Virus record (IMG/VR): IMGVR_UViG_3300043399_001325
Location: 1-64,000 of that record
DNA: 64,000 nucleotides
Source of the DNA: a virus
Direction: 5' to 3' (one strand)
Positions 7,181 through 15,999 of this stretch are shown one piece after another. Position numbers and translations under genes: made by a program. The notes under the pieces were generated by a model. That model did not search any database. It saw only the letters and a program-made list of their open reading frames with translations, and was not told the origin of the DNA. Each line of letters starts with the position of its first letter. Position 1 is the first letter of the stretch.

Positions 7181-7280
7181 TCATAAAAAGCTATCATATA
7201 ATTGGAATTTATCAGATACGGTTTTCACTAAAGACAAAGGTACTGTTTTCTCTTGTTTTTCGTCGGTGGGGGTTCTGTAA
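7164..7280 (+). pseudogene. Relic of a DNA cytosine-C5 methyltransferase N-terminus
   Basis: A 38-codon ORF ends ...FTKDKGTVFSCFSSVGVL then stop. The motif TVFSCFSxGGGS is the usual SAM-binding start of phage cytosine-C5 methyltransferases. Here the GGGS appears only in another frame (GTCGGTGGGGGTTCT at about 7262), followed by stops in all frames, and no downstream catalytic Pro-Cys motif is present. A frameshifted remnant of a once full gene is the best reading. It could instead be a short chance similarity. Confidence 0.45.
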
Positions 7281-7391
7281 TTTCACAATAAATGGCTCTC
7301 TAAAATTAACCTCTAAAAAGCCTCTTTTTTCCGCCCATGTATTATTTTTTGATAATTTGTGGTGTACGGAATTTTAAAACAAGAAAACATT

Positions 7392-7874
7392 ATGAAGAAA
7401 ATAATCAGAATTATAGCCTCGTGGTTTTTCAAAAACAACAAAACAAAAGAAGTCAAACCCGAAAGAACTGTTTTTTTGTTCCTCGATGATATTAGGATGC
7501 CCGTAGATGCGTTTTCTTACACCAACAAGAAAATGTTCATTCAGGAAGATTGGGTCATTGTGCGTGACTACAATCAGTTTGTGCAGCATATTGAGCTAAA
7601 TGGGCTACCTAGGATGATTGCTTTTGACCATGACTTAGCTGATAGCCATTATACGCCTGAAGAGTTATGGACTGACTATGAAAAGTCAAAGGCTTGGCAA
7701 GAGCAGCAAGTACACAAAGAAAAGACTGGGTTTGAATGCGCCAAGTGGCTGGTTGAATATTGTGTTGATAATGATGAAGAACTACCTGATTTCTTTTGTC
7801 ATAGCCAAAATCCCGTTGGTAAGGATAATATTTGTTGGCTTTTAAACAATTTTAAGGAACATCAAAAAAAATAA
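7392..7874 (+). CDS. Cyclic-phosphate-processing receiver-like domain protein
   Basis: A 160-aa protein with the signature of the receiver-like family linked to processing of cyclic phosphates on nucleic acid ends: LDDIRMP at 31-37, FDHDL at 78-82, TGFECAKWLVEY at 112-123 and HSQNPVGKDNI at 137-147. The acidic pair DD and the DHD and HSxNP motifs are presumed catalytic. Start at ATG 7392; upstream in-frame extension to 7359 is leader. The stop lies inside the 7872-7904 hairpin. An RNA-repair or anti-defence role is inference from the family. Confidence 0.75.
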   Translation: MKKIIRIIASWFFKNNKTKEVKPERTVFLFLDDIRMPVDAFSYTNKKMFIQEDWVIVRDYNQFVQHIELNGLPRMIAFDHDLADSHYTPEELWTDYEKSKAWQEQQVHKEKTGFECAKWLVEYCVDNDEELPDFFCHSQNPVGKDNICWLLNNFKEHQKK

Positions 7875-7904
7875 CCGAAGCAAAATGAATAATCGCTTCG
7901 GTTA
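7872..7904 (-). terminator. Hairpin terminator between convergent genes
   Basis: Perfect 10-bp stem TAACCGAAGC/GCTTCGGTTA with a 13-nt loop. On the minus strand it is followed by a T-run (complement of AAAAAAA before 7872), so it ends the minus operon 11247-7960. On the plus strand it lacks a T-run but includes the stop codon of the 7392 gene. Confidence 0.75.
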
Positions 7905-7959
7905 GTTGAAATACAATCTTTGGACGGATATTGTTTTCAATAGTAAATTTAAGCTGAAT

Positions 7960-8268
7960 TTAACCAAATCCATAAAAAGAGTGTTTTGGGTCTTTCACCT
8001 GAGATGTAATGTCTTTTTCTCCGAAGAAGATTTCATTTTCAGACATAACATCCACATGGTATCCGTTGTCAACCACAGACTCTTTTATAACGTTCCCTTG
8101 TTCATCAATAATGGCGTTTTCTAAAACCATTACTCCCAACTCAACAACCGCATGGATTCCCTCTCCATACGTTAGTTGGTCTTCAAGTCGGGTATAAATA
8201 TTTTTAGCCAACAAATCAGCTATTGCTTGGTCTTTATTCTCGTATTTGAGTTTGTATATGTTTGGCAT
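7960..8268 (-). CDS. Small protein downstream of the fibre gene
   Basis: A 102-aa acidic protein starting MPNIYKLKYENKDQAIADLL, with a GIHAVVELG strand region. Proteins of this type commonly lie next to phage fibre genes. Its ATG is 2 bp from the stop of the 8271 fibre gene. No catalytic motif. It could be a chaperone or accessory of the fibre; this is inferred only from position. Confidence 0.6.
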   Translation of the reverse strand: MPNIYKLKYENKDQAIADLLAKNIYTRLEDQLTYGEGIHAVVELGVMVLENAIIDEQGNVIKESVVDNGYHVDVMSENEIFFGEKDITSQVKDPKHSFYGFG

Positions 8269-8270
8269 GG

Positions 8271-10169
8271 TTATAAGGTTGTTAGTTGAATTGCTTCGGT
8301 ATCTGTTATTTGGGTTTTTGATAAATAAAAATCATTGATACCTCCACCCCATTGTCTAAGATTATTCCTATGACCTAAAGCAATTGTATCCATAGCTGGT
8401 ATAGCAGTAGTTGCCAGTGGGGCTTGTTGTACACCATTCAAAAATATTTTTGTTCCTGATGTACTATACACTACGGCAAGTTTATTAAGTCCTGATAATG
8501 GCGTTAAAGTTCTTGCTGCTAAATCACCTCCTGTTAGTATAGTTAATATTAAGTTTTGCATATTATTACTTGTTTGTAATGTTATGTTTTCAGTTGCTAA
8601 ATCCGAGAATAAAACAAGTAGACTTTTGATACCTAATGGATATGGTGTTCCATAAAATTCCAAAAATATTGTACCCTCTGTCTGTCCAATTAAATCAGTC
8701 GCCCCTGTTCTTGTTATAACATCGGCATTTCTTGTTACAGCAACCGTTGATGTTGGTATTACTGAAGTTTGAAATGCTTGTTGTTCCATTTGAGGCATGC
8801 CTATTCTGACTGTAAAGTCGTATGATTGACCAGTTGTAGTGACAAATTCAAGTATAGGTTGAACCCTTGCAACTGTTGCTCCACCAGAAAGTGTTCTTGT
8901 GTAACTAAATCTTTGTAAAGTAGTTGTTGGGGTTATATTTTGAAAACCAGCAGCAACAAATCCTCCAATGCTTGTTAGTTCAAACATTAGTAATCTAAAA
9001 AATGTTGGGGGTTGTGGTTGTGAAACCACTTTAACATAACTTGATAATGTCCAAGTTTGACCTGTTGCTGCTACTATTTGTGTTGTAGGTTCAAATAGTA
9101 TTCTTTGTAATGCTGTACCTGCCCCTCCAGCCGTTCCAGAAAGTCTTAAATCAACATACTCAACCCCATTTTCTACACCTAATCCAACAACTTCCCTTGT
9201 TAACCCAATTAAACTTTGAGTCCAGTTAGTAGGTAATGTCCCTGTGTTTCCTACAACAGCACCAACCATTGTGTTGTTTCTGATTTCATTTCTTGACTGT
9301 GGTTCAACAAGTATTGCTGGACAAGTTCCATTAGAATAATCTAAACGTGCAATATTTGATGCGCTTGTGCCATCTTGTGTTAATCCTTGAAATTTTGTTC
9401 TAACGGATGAAGTTGTTGGTATGTATTCTCCTGCACGATTTGATTGCTCAAGCTGTGCGCCCCAGACATAACAAACATCTTCAGCAACAGTTGATTGATA
9501 AGAGGGGTATCTACCACTATTCGTGTTATTTGTTGTTACAACTTCACAACCTGTAAAAGTACCAGATGATAATGCTGTTGCTTGCAAAGTACATCTATAC
9601 CAACCATTACCAACATCAGTTATTGTTGCAATAGCTCCAGCTCCTATATTTCCAATTACACCATTTTCTAAATCAAAATTAACCCAATTACTTGCTGTAA
9701 ATGGAACGTCTGATACATAAACTAATTGTATCCATCTATGGTTAGCTTTTTTTAAATAATATGATGTTGTATAAGTAGTGTTTGAGATAAAATTTGTAGA
9801 CTGTTGAAGTCTATGTCTTACCGATGAAATATCAACGCCTAATCTCAAAGTATCTGCTGTTAAAGTTCCATCTGGTGCAATTACAGTGTTTGCCGTAATG
9901 GTCAAATTTATTTTATTCCATATTCCTTGTGAAAACATTTCACTTTGCAAAAACAAATTAGTTATAGGCGTTTCAACAGCACCTAAACTATTTACTCTTG
10001 TTGCGCTTGTTGCTCTTGTAACCGTAAAATCTCCACTGCCATCAGTTGGTTTTAATGAATATAGCTTATTAACGCCTACTCCATTAGGAGTTACAATTAA
10101 ACTTGCATCATTATAAAAACTTCCCATTGCTATTATTGATTTAATGTTACTAATAGTGCGGTAAGACAT
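8271..10169 (-). CDS. Large fibre or adhesin protein with LamG-like end
   Basis: A 632-aa virion-type protein. The start holds the motif DFTVTRATSATRVNSLGAVE, common in phage fibre and spike proteins. Two similar beta-rich modules follow (about 65-220 and 280-480), each with a WxxY/GWYRCTL or YDFTVRIGMPQME segment like carbohydrate-binding domains. Residues ~490-632 resemble a concanavalin/LamG sandwich (EGTIFLEFYG, KIFLNGVQQ). No signal peptide or membrane span. It overlaps the small 10133-10279 gene. Receptor binding is inferred; long, repetitive low-charge sequence fits a surface fibre. Confidence 0.75.
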   Translation of the reverse strand: MSYRTISNIKSIIAMGSFYNDASLIVTPNGVGVNKLYSLKPTDGSGDFTVTRATSATRVNSLGAVETPITNLFLQSEMFSQGIWNKINLTITANTVIAPDGTLTADTLRLGVDISSVRHRLQQSTNFISNTTYTTSYYLKKANHRWIQLVYVSDVPFTASNWVNFDLENGVIGNIGAGAIATITDVGNGWYRCTLQATALSSGTFTGCEVVTTNNTNSGRYPSYQSTVAEDVCYVWGAQLEQSNRAGEYIPTTSSVRTKFQGLTQDGTSASNIARLDYSNGTCPAILVEPQSRNEIRNNTMVGAVVGNTGTLPTNWTQSLIGLTREVVGLGVENGVEYVDLRLSGTAGGAGTALQRILFEPTTQIVAATGQTWTLSSYVKVVSQPQPPTFFRLLMFELTSIGGFVAAGFQNITPTTTLQRFSYTRTLSGGATVARVQPILEFVTTTGQSYDFTVRIGMPQMEQQAFQTSVIPTSTVAVTRNADVITRTGATDLIGQTEGTIFLEFYGTPYPLGIKSLLVLFSDLATENITLQTSNNMQNLILTILTGGDLAARTLTPLSGLNKLAVVYSTSGTKIFLNGVQQAPLATTAIPAMDTIALGHRNNLRQWGGGINDFYLSKTQITDTEAIQLTTL

Positions 10170-10279
10170 GCCTCCGCCTCAAACGTACCTCCATCTGCCA
10201 AGACTCTTGCCTTGAACTGATTTACAATATTTTGTATGTCATAATTTTGTCCTTGACCACAACCCAATAATGTAAGCAT
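10133..10279 (-). CDS. Short fibre-operon protein (VLADGGTFEAE type)
   Basis: A 48-aa ORF with QNIVNQFKARVLADGGTFEA, a short motif found at the start of many Bacteroidota phage fibre and structural proteins. Its end overlaps the start of the 632-aa fibre gene by 37 bp. It may be a detached N-terminal segment of a fibre protein or a genuine small virion peptide. Confidence 0.55.
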   Translation of the reverse strand: MLTLLGCGQGQNYDIQNIVNQFKARVLADGGTFEAEACLTALLVTLNQ

Positions 10280-10281
10280 AA

Positions 10282-10941
10282 TTAAGCATAGGTTAAGTTA
10301 ATAATTACATCACCAGCTCCCACTGCTACAGAATTATTATCCGCAGAACCGCTTGTAATTGCTATTCCAATACCCAAAGGGAAATTTACCCCCATAGAGA
10401 ATGGAATCGATATACCAGCACCTTGCGTGTTTGCAGGCACGGGAATAGTCATAATTGGAACATCAGTTCCTACGTTTGGTGCGGTTGCCTTATTGTATAG
10501 CTTCAAAAACCTTACGGTTGAGGTAAGTCCAATAGCTATAATAGAGTACAAATTACCTCCTGAAGCCTTAATTACGTTGGCATTTGTGCTTGCTAAGGAA
10601 ATTAGTCTGTAGGCGGTTGTTCCGTTCACACCTGTGTTATTAGGTCTTGGACTAATCGGAATTGGAGATGCACTACTTGAGGTTGTTCCGAAATAAGTAG
10701 ACGAAAAAGTCAAAAAAGAACTTAATGTAAATGGAGTGTCTGTTGAGTCGGTGCAATCCGACAATAAGGATACGAACAATAATGCTCCACTTCCTTGATA
10801 TGCATTGTATAATACAACTCTTGGAGAGGCATCATATAAACTTGCAACATCTAATCCTATTAATTGGGTTGGCAAATACAAAACGTTTGTAGCCCCAACC
10901 GAAATCTGTAAAGTAGAATTTACTATAGTGAATTTTGCCAT
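10282..10941 (-). CDS. Phage-type structural protein with jelly-roll-like C-terminal domain
   Basis: A 219-aa Ser/Thr/Gly-rich beta protein. The last ~100 residues (KASGGNLYSIIAIG...VRFLKLYNK..APNVGTDVPIMTIPVP...GIGIAITSG) match a recurrent domain of phage and virion surface proteins that I know from memory, typically ending in VIVNLTY. No membrane span. It is upstream of the fibre genes in the same direction, so an adsorption-apparatus role is likely. Confidence 0.65.
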   Translation of the reverse strand: MAKFTIVNSTLQISVGATNVLYLPTQLIGLDVASLYDASPRVVLYNAYQGSGALLFVSLLSDCTDSTDTPFTLSSFLTFSSTYFGTTSSSASPIPISPRPNNTGVNGTTAYRLISLASTNANVIKASGGNLYSIIAIGLTSTVRFLKLYNKATAPNVGTDVPIMTIPVPANTQGAGISIPFSMGVNFPLGIGIAITSGSADNNSVAVGAGDVIINLTYA

Positions 10942-10989
10942 GATTTTTTTTGTAAATATAAGATAATTATGGTTTTAAACAAAAGAACA

Positions 10990-11247
10990 CTACCAAAACA
11001 ACCAACTCAGCCAACTGCCTTTATCGGTTTCACCTCCCTTTTCAAATAATCCTTTAGCATAAGCCTTCTCCATCCATTCGGGCATTTCCATACCATTGTC
11101 AATGTAGGCGTGAGCATCTTCCAAGGTCTTGAACTCAATATCATTTACGAAATAATTGTCATCAATAGGGATGTACATTATCATTTCACCCTTGTAATCC
11201 AAGAACTCAGGGTCATTATTTACTGGTGTGTTTTTTTGTTTTTTCAT
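10990..11247 (-). CDS. Small acidic protein with a C-terminal GG motif
   Basis: An 85-aa protein. The middle resembles a short domain seen in phage accessory proteins (VNDIEFKTLEDAHAYID). Near the end is GLFEKGGETDKG, matching the FxxGG motif repeated in the large proteins at 57.5-63.1 kb, followed by an aromatic tail SWLSWLFW. First gene of the minus adhesion cassette. If GG sites are protease sites, ~15 residues would be released. Confidence 0.6.
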   Translation of the reverse strand: MKKQKNTPVNNDPEFLDYKGEMIMYIPIDDNYFVNDIEFKTLEDAHAYIDNGMEMPEWMEKAYAKGLFEKGGETDKGSWLSWLFW

Positions 11248-11314
11248 AACAATTTGATTTAAAACACAAAGTTGCTTTTTTTTCGCAAAAAAAACATTAA
11301 AAAAGGAATATTTT

Positions 11315-11366
11315 TTGTTGTAGTAAAAACAGTTTTCTTATATTTGTACTAACAAATACTTAAACC
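11315..11366 (+). promoter_or_regulatory. Bacteroidota-type promoter with palindrome (copy 3)
   Basis: TTGTTG at 11315 and TATATTTG at 11339-11346, followed by ATTTGTACTAACAAAT. It lies in the 129-bp divergent gap between the minus gene ending its 5' end at 11247 and the plus gene at 11377. Confidence 0.8.
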
Positions 11367-11376
11367 TTTAAAAAAA

Positions 11377-11658
11377 ATGGAATCAGCAAAACTTACAATG
11401 TCTTTGGTTTACGACAAAAAACGAGATGCGAACATGCATATTGTTGTTTGTTCAAACAATATTTTTGAAGATGTTTTAAAGCAAATCAAGAAGTGTTTCA
11501 AAGAGGATTTTGAGGCTTCGGGAGTTGTTGAATATTACTCAAAAGAAACTATGATTTCTTTGTACGTCTCCGACCAAAAAAAAGTCGATTTTTTAAAAGT
11601 TAAGATTTTGGAGAAGAAGTTAGAAACTTTTGGATTGCCTAAAATTTGTAAAAACTAA
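11377..11658 (+). CDS. Hypothetical 93-aa protein
   Basis: A small mixed-charge protein (MESAKLTMSLVYDKKRD..., ending KLETFGLPKICKN). The pattern of short strands and two helices suggests a compact alpha/beta fold. First gene after promoter copy 3 and 3 bp before the exoribonuclease-like gene. No family recognised. Confidence 0.6.
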   Translation: MESAKLTMSLVYDKKRDANMHIVVCSNNIFEDVLKQIKKCFKEDFEASGVVEYYSKETMISLYVSDQKKVDFLKVKILEKKLETFGLPKICKN

Positions 11659-12530
<872 letters not shown>

Positions 12531-12538
<8 letters not shown>

Positions 12539-13103
12539 TCAAACCCAACAAAACAAAGAAGCAATTCTTGCCTTCATTAACGAAAAGCTAATTGTTGACC
12601 GCTTCCCCGTTTCAAAAGAAATAAAACCTAATGGAAAACATTCTGATTGTAAGGTCATAATCAACGTTTCTGATGAGTTTTATTTGGGCAACTCCGAAGA
12701 AATTATGCGCCAAGGAATTTTGAACTATTACTTCCCTATGGGAGAGTCAGGTGTCAATATGGGGATGAACTCTATATATGGAGCATTGCAGGTGCTTCAT
12801 TCTATTTACACATGGAATCCTGATTGGAAAGTGCTTATCCATTGTCAAGCAGGCAAAAATAGAAGCCCAACAATCAAATCAGCTTTTTACTTCATGATGT
12901 TAAATGAGCATGAGCCTGATAAGACTAAAGAAGGAGGTAGAAATAATCGTATGATTGATAATTGCAACCGAGGTTTTTTGCCAGAACTTGTGAGAATGGA
13001 ATTGTTCTTGCGAAAATGCAAGTTTGCCTTTGACAACCCTGAAAAGTTTTTTGGAGGGATGTTTGATTGGGCAATGTCAGACAAGCCAATTAATAAAAAT
13101 TAG
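12531..13103 (+). CDS. Dual-specificity/tyrosine phosphatase-like protein (HCxxGxxRS)
   Basis: A 190-aa protein with the CX5R phosphatase loop VLIHCQAGKNRSPT: Cys105 and Arg111, followed by Ser. Upstream NVSDEFYLG and the variable helices fit the DSP/PTP fold, and Asp49 is a possible general acid region. Substrate unknown; small phage phosphatases may act on proteins, lipids or RNA ends. Fourth gene of an overlapping operon led by promoter copy 3. Confidence 0.8.
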
Positions 13104-13115
13104 AGAGGAAAAGTT

Positions 13116-13355
13116 ATGTGTTATATTTTACTAATTAATTTAGGCGAAAAGAAAATTAAAACGCCAAGGCAGTTTTTAGAGCATTTTGGATTTGAAGGTA
13201 CGAAGCGGTATATTTATCAATCTGTTGATTTAGATGGTTGTCTGTGCCAAGTGGATATTGATGATGCTTTAAAAACCCATTCCATTCCGTACAAAAGAGA
13301 TTGTGGCGATTACTTTGTGGGTGAATTGGACGAGATTGTCGGTGATTCTGATTAA
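13116..13355 (+). CDS. Hypothetical 79-aa protein
   Basis: Small acidic protein with KTPRQFLEHFGFEGTKRYIYQS and two Cys in QSVDLDGCLCQVDID. The leader TAGAGAGGAAAAGTT before ATG 13116 is one of few Shine-Dalgarno-like purine stretches here. It is the last operon gene; its stop abuts a terminator hairpin. Family not recognised. Confidence 0.6.
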   Translation: MCYILLINLGEKKIKTPRQFLEHFGFEGTKRYIYQSVDLDGCLCQVDIDDALKTHSIPYKRDCGDYFVGELDEIVGDSD

Positions 13356-13376
13356 AGGCTATTTTATGCCTTTTTC
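13354..13376 (+). terminator. Rho-independent terminator of the exonuclease operon
   Basis: Stem AAAGGC/GCCTTT with an 8-nt loop and a following T-run. It separates the 11.4-13.4 kb operon from cassette array 2. Confidence 0.75.
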
Positions 13377-13412
13377 ATTAGTATTTAGCTTAATGATTTA
13401 AAATTTAAAACG

Positions 13413-13622
13413 ATGGGGGTAGATACAAAAAAATTACTATTGGAAGTAAAAGACTTGCACAAGCATAGAGTTGAAGAAACAGTTTTGTTTGCAAGATGTG
13501 GCGCAACTGACAAAGAAATGCGTTTGACATTCTATGGTGGTATTCAGGTTTTGCAAAACGGTAAGATTGTCCGAGAATTTGTGCAAGAGTTTCAGGCTGT
13601 AGAATTTTTTAATAGCTTATAA
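13413..13622 (+). CDS. First cassette protein of array 2
   Basis: A 69-aa protein (MGVDTKKLLLEVKDLHKHRVEE...) with a beta-hairpin-like stretch MRLTFYGGIQVLQNGKIVREF. The stop overlaps the left core TATAACGG of the following attC-like site, the typical arrangement of an integron cassette. No recognised family. Confidence 0.55.
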   Translation: MGVDTKKLLLEVKDLHKHRVEETVLFARCGATDKEMRLTFYGGIQVLQNGKIVREFVQEFQAVEFFNSL

Positions 13623-13700
13623 CGGTAGGCAGCTTGGCGACAGTAGCCGAAGCGTCGGCTTGCAGCGTTGGGGCTATTGCGCCAAACTGCGGTTATCGGC
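13617..13700. repeat. attC-like site, array 2 cassette 1
   Basis: TATAACGGTAGGCAGCTTGG with GGCGACAGTAGCC pairs with the reverse complement of GGCTATTGCGCCAAACTGCG and GGTTATC. A CAGT/CAAT mismatch and an extra A in the left arm recur in sister sites, like the extrahelical bases of true attC hairpins. GC-rich against an AT-rich background. Confidence 0.8.
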
Positions 13701-13743
13701 TGCCCTTCTTTTGGAGTGATTAACAATTAAAACAAAAATACAA

Positions 13744-14109
13744 ATGGACAAAAACGAAATATTTCAATGCAATCAGATTATTGCACAATTCATGGGATGG
13801 ACACCTGATGAAATTAGAATTTACATAGTTGGTAGAAATGGCAACATGGGGAAATTGGCTTTCAATGAAAGTTGGGATTTGCTCATGCCTGTAATTGAAA
13901 AGATTGAAAGCCTACCAACCAATAAGGAGGAAGGCGAGGAATATCAATTTAGTATTACAGGCGATGGCATTGCAATTACTCAATACGATGATGGCAGTGG
14001 CGTTATTGCCAACAGAGTTAACGAAATCGGTAAAAGTAAACTAATGTCAGCTTTTGAAGTTGTGGCTGCTTTTTGCTGTGATTATCTCAAAGTTGAAAGG
14101 CGGTCTTAG
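13744..14109 (+). CDS. Cassette protein, array 2
   Basis: A 121-aa protein with QCNQIIAQFMGW near the start, a motif frequent in small phage and cassette proteins of Bacteroidota, and an amphipathic middle (FNESWDLLMPVIEKIESL). The C-terminus (SAFEVVAAFCCDYLKVERRS) precedes an attC-like site by 5 bp. Catalytic role not evident. Confidence 0.6.
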   Translation: MDKNEIFQCNQIIAQFMGWTPDEIRIYIVGRNGNMGKLAFNESWDLLMPVIEKIESLPTNKEEGEEYQFSITGDGIAITQYDDGSGVIANRVNEIGKSKLMSAFEVVAAFCCDYLKVERRS

Positions 14110-14113
14110 GGTT

Positions 14114-14306
14114 GCCGATAACGTGCGGGCGGTTGGCGCAGTGCGTATTACTAAAAACAAACTTGATATGAAAGCAGAAGAAATACTAAGGAGAATTGGA
14201 TACGACAATGATTCAATTACTTCAACAGAAAAATGGATAGCAGAAACAGTTTATAAACTTGCTATGGATGATGCAGCATCATTGCGCCAACCGCTTGTTA
14301 GCGGTT
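14114..14306. repeat. attC-like site with an ORF start in its long spacer
   Basis: GATAACGTGCGGGCGGTTGG and GCGCAGTGC pair with the reverse complement of ATTGCGCCAACCGCTTGTTAG. The spacer is long (~140 bp) and contains the start of the 14168 ORF, which then reads through the right arm. Confidence 0.7.
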
Positions 14307-14455
14307 CGTTGCCGCCTGTTGACAATAGAGTGATGTTTGCTGATTATATACAACGTTGCGTAATTGAGAGGGGCGCTATGACTTACCCAAGTTTGCAGGA
14401 TGCTATTAAGGTGTGGGATGAAACTACAGAGAGGTTTAGTGGCAATGACCGCTAA
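14168..14455 (+). CDS. Cassette ORF translated through an attC-like arm
   Basis: A 95-aa ORF. The first ~38 residues (MKAEEILRRIGYDNDSIT...) lie in the attC spacer. Residues ~38-50 (ASLRQPLVSGSLPP) are encoded by the right arm of the hairpin, and the rest (MFADYIQRCVIERGAMTYPSL) is the cassette body. This looks like a fusion created by cassette insertion. An earlier in-frame start at 14054 would run through the previous gene and hairpin. Function unknown. Confidence 0.5.
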   Translation: MKAEEILRRIGYDNDSITSTEKWIAETVYKLAMDDAASLRQPLVSGSLPPVDNRVMFADYIQRCVIERGAMTYPSLQDAIKVWDETTERFSGNDR

Positions 14456-14577
14456 CGTTATGCAACTTGGTGTCAGTTGCGGATTATGAAAACAGATTTT
14501 TCTATTTAAGAAAAAAGAACTTAAAAATTAGTATAAACAAAATACAGCAATTGCACCAAATTGCTGTTATAAGCAGG
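14449..14577. repeat. attC-like site, array 2 cassette 3
   Basis: GCTAACGTTATGCAACTTGG with TGTCAGTTGC pairs with the reverse complement of GCAATTGCACCAAATTGCTG and GTTATA. The unpaired TTA beside the left core is analogous to sites 14820 and 15306. Confidence 0.75.
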
Positions 14578-14593
14578 CTTTAAATATAATTTT

Positions 14594-14818
14594 ATGAATA
14601 GGTTATTGATAAATATGAAAAATAAAGTAGAAACGATTAACGGGGCTATTGATATGATTTTTAGATTAAAAAAAGGCGAAAATATAAAACTAAATGGACT
14701 ACATAGTTTTGAAGTTTCAATGGAAAACAATAAAGATTTCGATTACAATAAAAGATTATCGGAATTATACGAAGAACGCGAAAATTTACAAATCAGAATT
14801 ATGCGTATGGGTGGATAA
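14594..14818 (+). CDS. Small coiled-coil cassette protein
   Basis: A 74-aa charged, largely helical protein ending YNKRLSELYEERENLQIRIMRMGG, a likely short coiled coil. ATG 14594 is 16 bp after the preceding attC-like site; ATG 14615 is an alternative. Its TAA is 4 bp before the next site's left core. No recognised family. Confidence 0.55.
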   Translation: MNRLLINMKNKVETINGAIDMIFRLKKGENIKLNGLHSFEVSMENNKDFDYNKRLSELYEERENLQIRIMRMGG

Positions 14819-14819
14819 G

Positions 14820-14900
14820 CTTGCTTATAACGGTTTGCAGATACACGCTGTGAGCGTTGGATTGAGCGTTGCAAAATAGCGTGTATGTGCTGTTAGTAGA
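14820..14900. repeat. attC-like site, array 2 cassette 4
   Basis: TATAACGGTTTGCAGATACA and CACGCT pair with the reverse complement of AGCGTGTATGTGCTGTTAG. Short spacer of ~25 bp. A well-formed member with unpaired TTT near the left core. Confidence 0.8.
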
Positions 14901-14925
14901 TGGCACGGTTAATTAACGATAAAAT

Positions 14926-15312
14926 ATGATTATGAAACGAATACAAAGAAAGCGGACAAAAGGGTGGAAAATGCCCGAAAATACTGTTTATGTTGGCAGA
15001 CCTACCAAATGGGGAAATCCTTTAAAATTGGTTGGAGATATTATTTACATAAATGCAAGTTGGAGAAGAAAGATTTTAGACCCGTGGGTTTACTTTAAGC
15101 AAGGAACTATTGAAGATGTGGTAAAGTATTACGACTTGCTTTTAAATGGAGAATGGTTAGGAGATAACGAAGATATGAGATACTGGAATATTGAACTGCA
15201 TAAGCTACCAATACACGAGTTGAAGGGCAAAGATTTAGCTTGCTTTTGTCCGCTTTCTTGTGCTTGTCACGCAGATGTTCTTTTGAAACGTGTCAGTAGT
15301 GCTTTCTGCTAA
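14926..15312 (+). CDS. DUF4326-type cassette protein
   Basis: A 128-aa protein with the DUF4326 pattern: VYVGRPTKWGNPLK near residues 22-35, a helical middle, then LKGKDLACFCPLSCACHADV near 100-119. The family is common in phages and mobile DNA; conserved Cys/His suggest metal binding, function unproven. ATG 14932 is an equally good start. It occupies its own attC-flanked cassette, and its stop codon lies in the next hairpin. Confidence 0.8.
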   Translation: MIMKRIQRKRTKGWKMPENTVYVGRPTKWGNPLKLVGDIIYINASWRRKILDPWVYFKQGTIEDVVKYYDLLLNGEWLGDNEDMRYWNIELHKLPIHELKGKDLACFCPLSCACHADVLLKRVSSAFC

Positions 15313-15366
15313 CGTTTTGCAGATTGGCGGTCGTTTTAATGCCGCCAATGTGCTGTTACCAGCAGT
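15306..15366. repeat. Compact attC-like site, array 2 cassette 5
   Basis: About 60 bp, the shortest of the set: CTGCTAACGTTTTGCAGATT and GGCGG pair with the reverse complement of CCGCCAATGTGCTGTTACCA. This length is like classical short attC sites. Confidence 0.8.
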
Positions 15367-15393
15367 TAATATTCACAATTTAAAAACAGAAAT

Positions 15394-15621
15394 ATGATTT
15401 GGAATAAGATTGAAAACAAAAAGCCATTAGCCTACCAAAGCGGTGGATGGGATGGCAAAAAGAGCGACAAGGTATTAGTATGCACACGAAGCGGAAGATA
15501 CTATGTTGCTGAAATGTATGAAGGTGTTTTAGATGGTAGCGAATTTTGTGACTTCTATGATGACCGAGATTTTGAGATAGAAAATGTGGCTTTTTGGACG
15601 GAGATTGACAGCCCGTTTTAA
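15394..15621 (+). CDS. DUF551 protein in a cassette, paralogue of the 5163 gene
   Basis: A 75-aa protein with WNKIENKKPLAY, KSDKVLVCTRSGRYYV, EMYEGVLDG, FYDDRDFEIENV and the ending WTEIDSPF. It is nearly colinear with the 5163-5390 product. That one lies in a promoter-led operon with no hairpin, this one in an attC-flanked cassette, so the same phage gene exists in mobile and fixed form. Confidence 0.8.
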   Translation: MIWNKIENKKPLAYQSGGWDGKKSDKVLVCTRSGRYYVAEMYEGVLDGSEFCDFYDDRDFEIENVAFWTEIDSPF

Positions 15622-15624
15622 TTG

Positions 15625-15757
15625 CTGGTAACGGCTGACGCTATACGAAGGCAGGGTTCAGATGCACTCCCTTTCAGCCTTTCACAATGATAAATAGATG
15701 CACACCGCTTGTATTAGCAGTACGCCCCTGCTTTTGTATAGCGTATGTTATAGGGCG
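15625..15757. repeat. attC-like site, array 2 cassette 6
   Basis: GGTAACGGCTGACGCTATAC and GAAGGCAGGG pair with the reverse complement of CCCCTGCTTTTGTATAGCG and ATGTTATA. Spacer ~65 bp. Confidence 0.75.
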
Positions 15758-15774
15758 TTTTTAATTTAATTACA

Positions 15775-15996
15775 ATGTCAAAATTTACAATTTACAACGA
15801 AGATGGATTTCCAGTAGGTAGCGTTAGAAAAGCATATCCTGTGAAATTTGTAGACCCGAAAAAAGAATACGAAGTAAGTTATCTTGCTCCGCACCAAAGT
15901 AAAAGTGGTGAACGGGAATCTGGAAATTTCACACTTAAAGGCGAAGATTTAACTGAAAATCAAATATGGCAGTTGTTTCTTCGGGAGGCTCTTTAA
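15775..15996 (+). CDS. Last cassette protein of array 2
   Basis: A 73-aa protein (MSKFTIYNEDGFPVGSVRKAYP...) with beta-rich N-terminal half and a helical end (LTENQIWQLFLREAL). It is followed by GCCCTATAAC, a left attC core, and then directly by the array tail, so its attC seems truncated or fused with the tail. No recognised family. Confidence 0.55.
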   Translation: MSKFTIYNEDGFPVGSVRKAYPVKFVDPKKEYEVSYLAPHQSKSGERESGNFTLKGEDLTENQIWQLFLREAL

Positions 15997-15999
15997 AAT

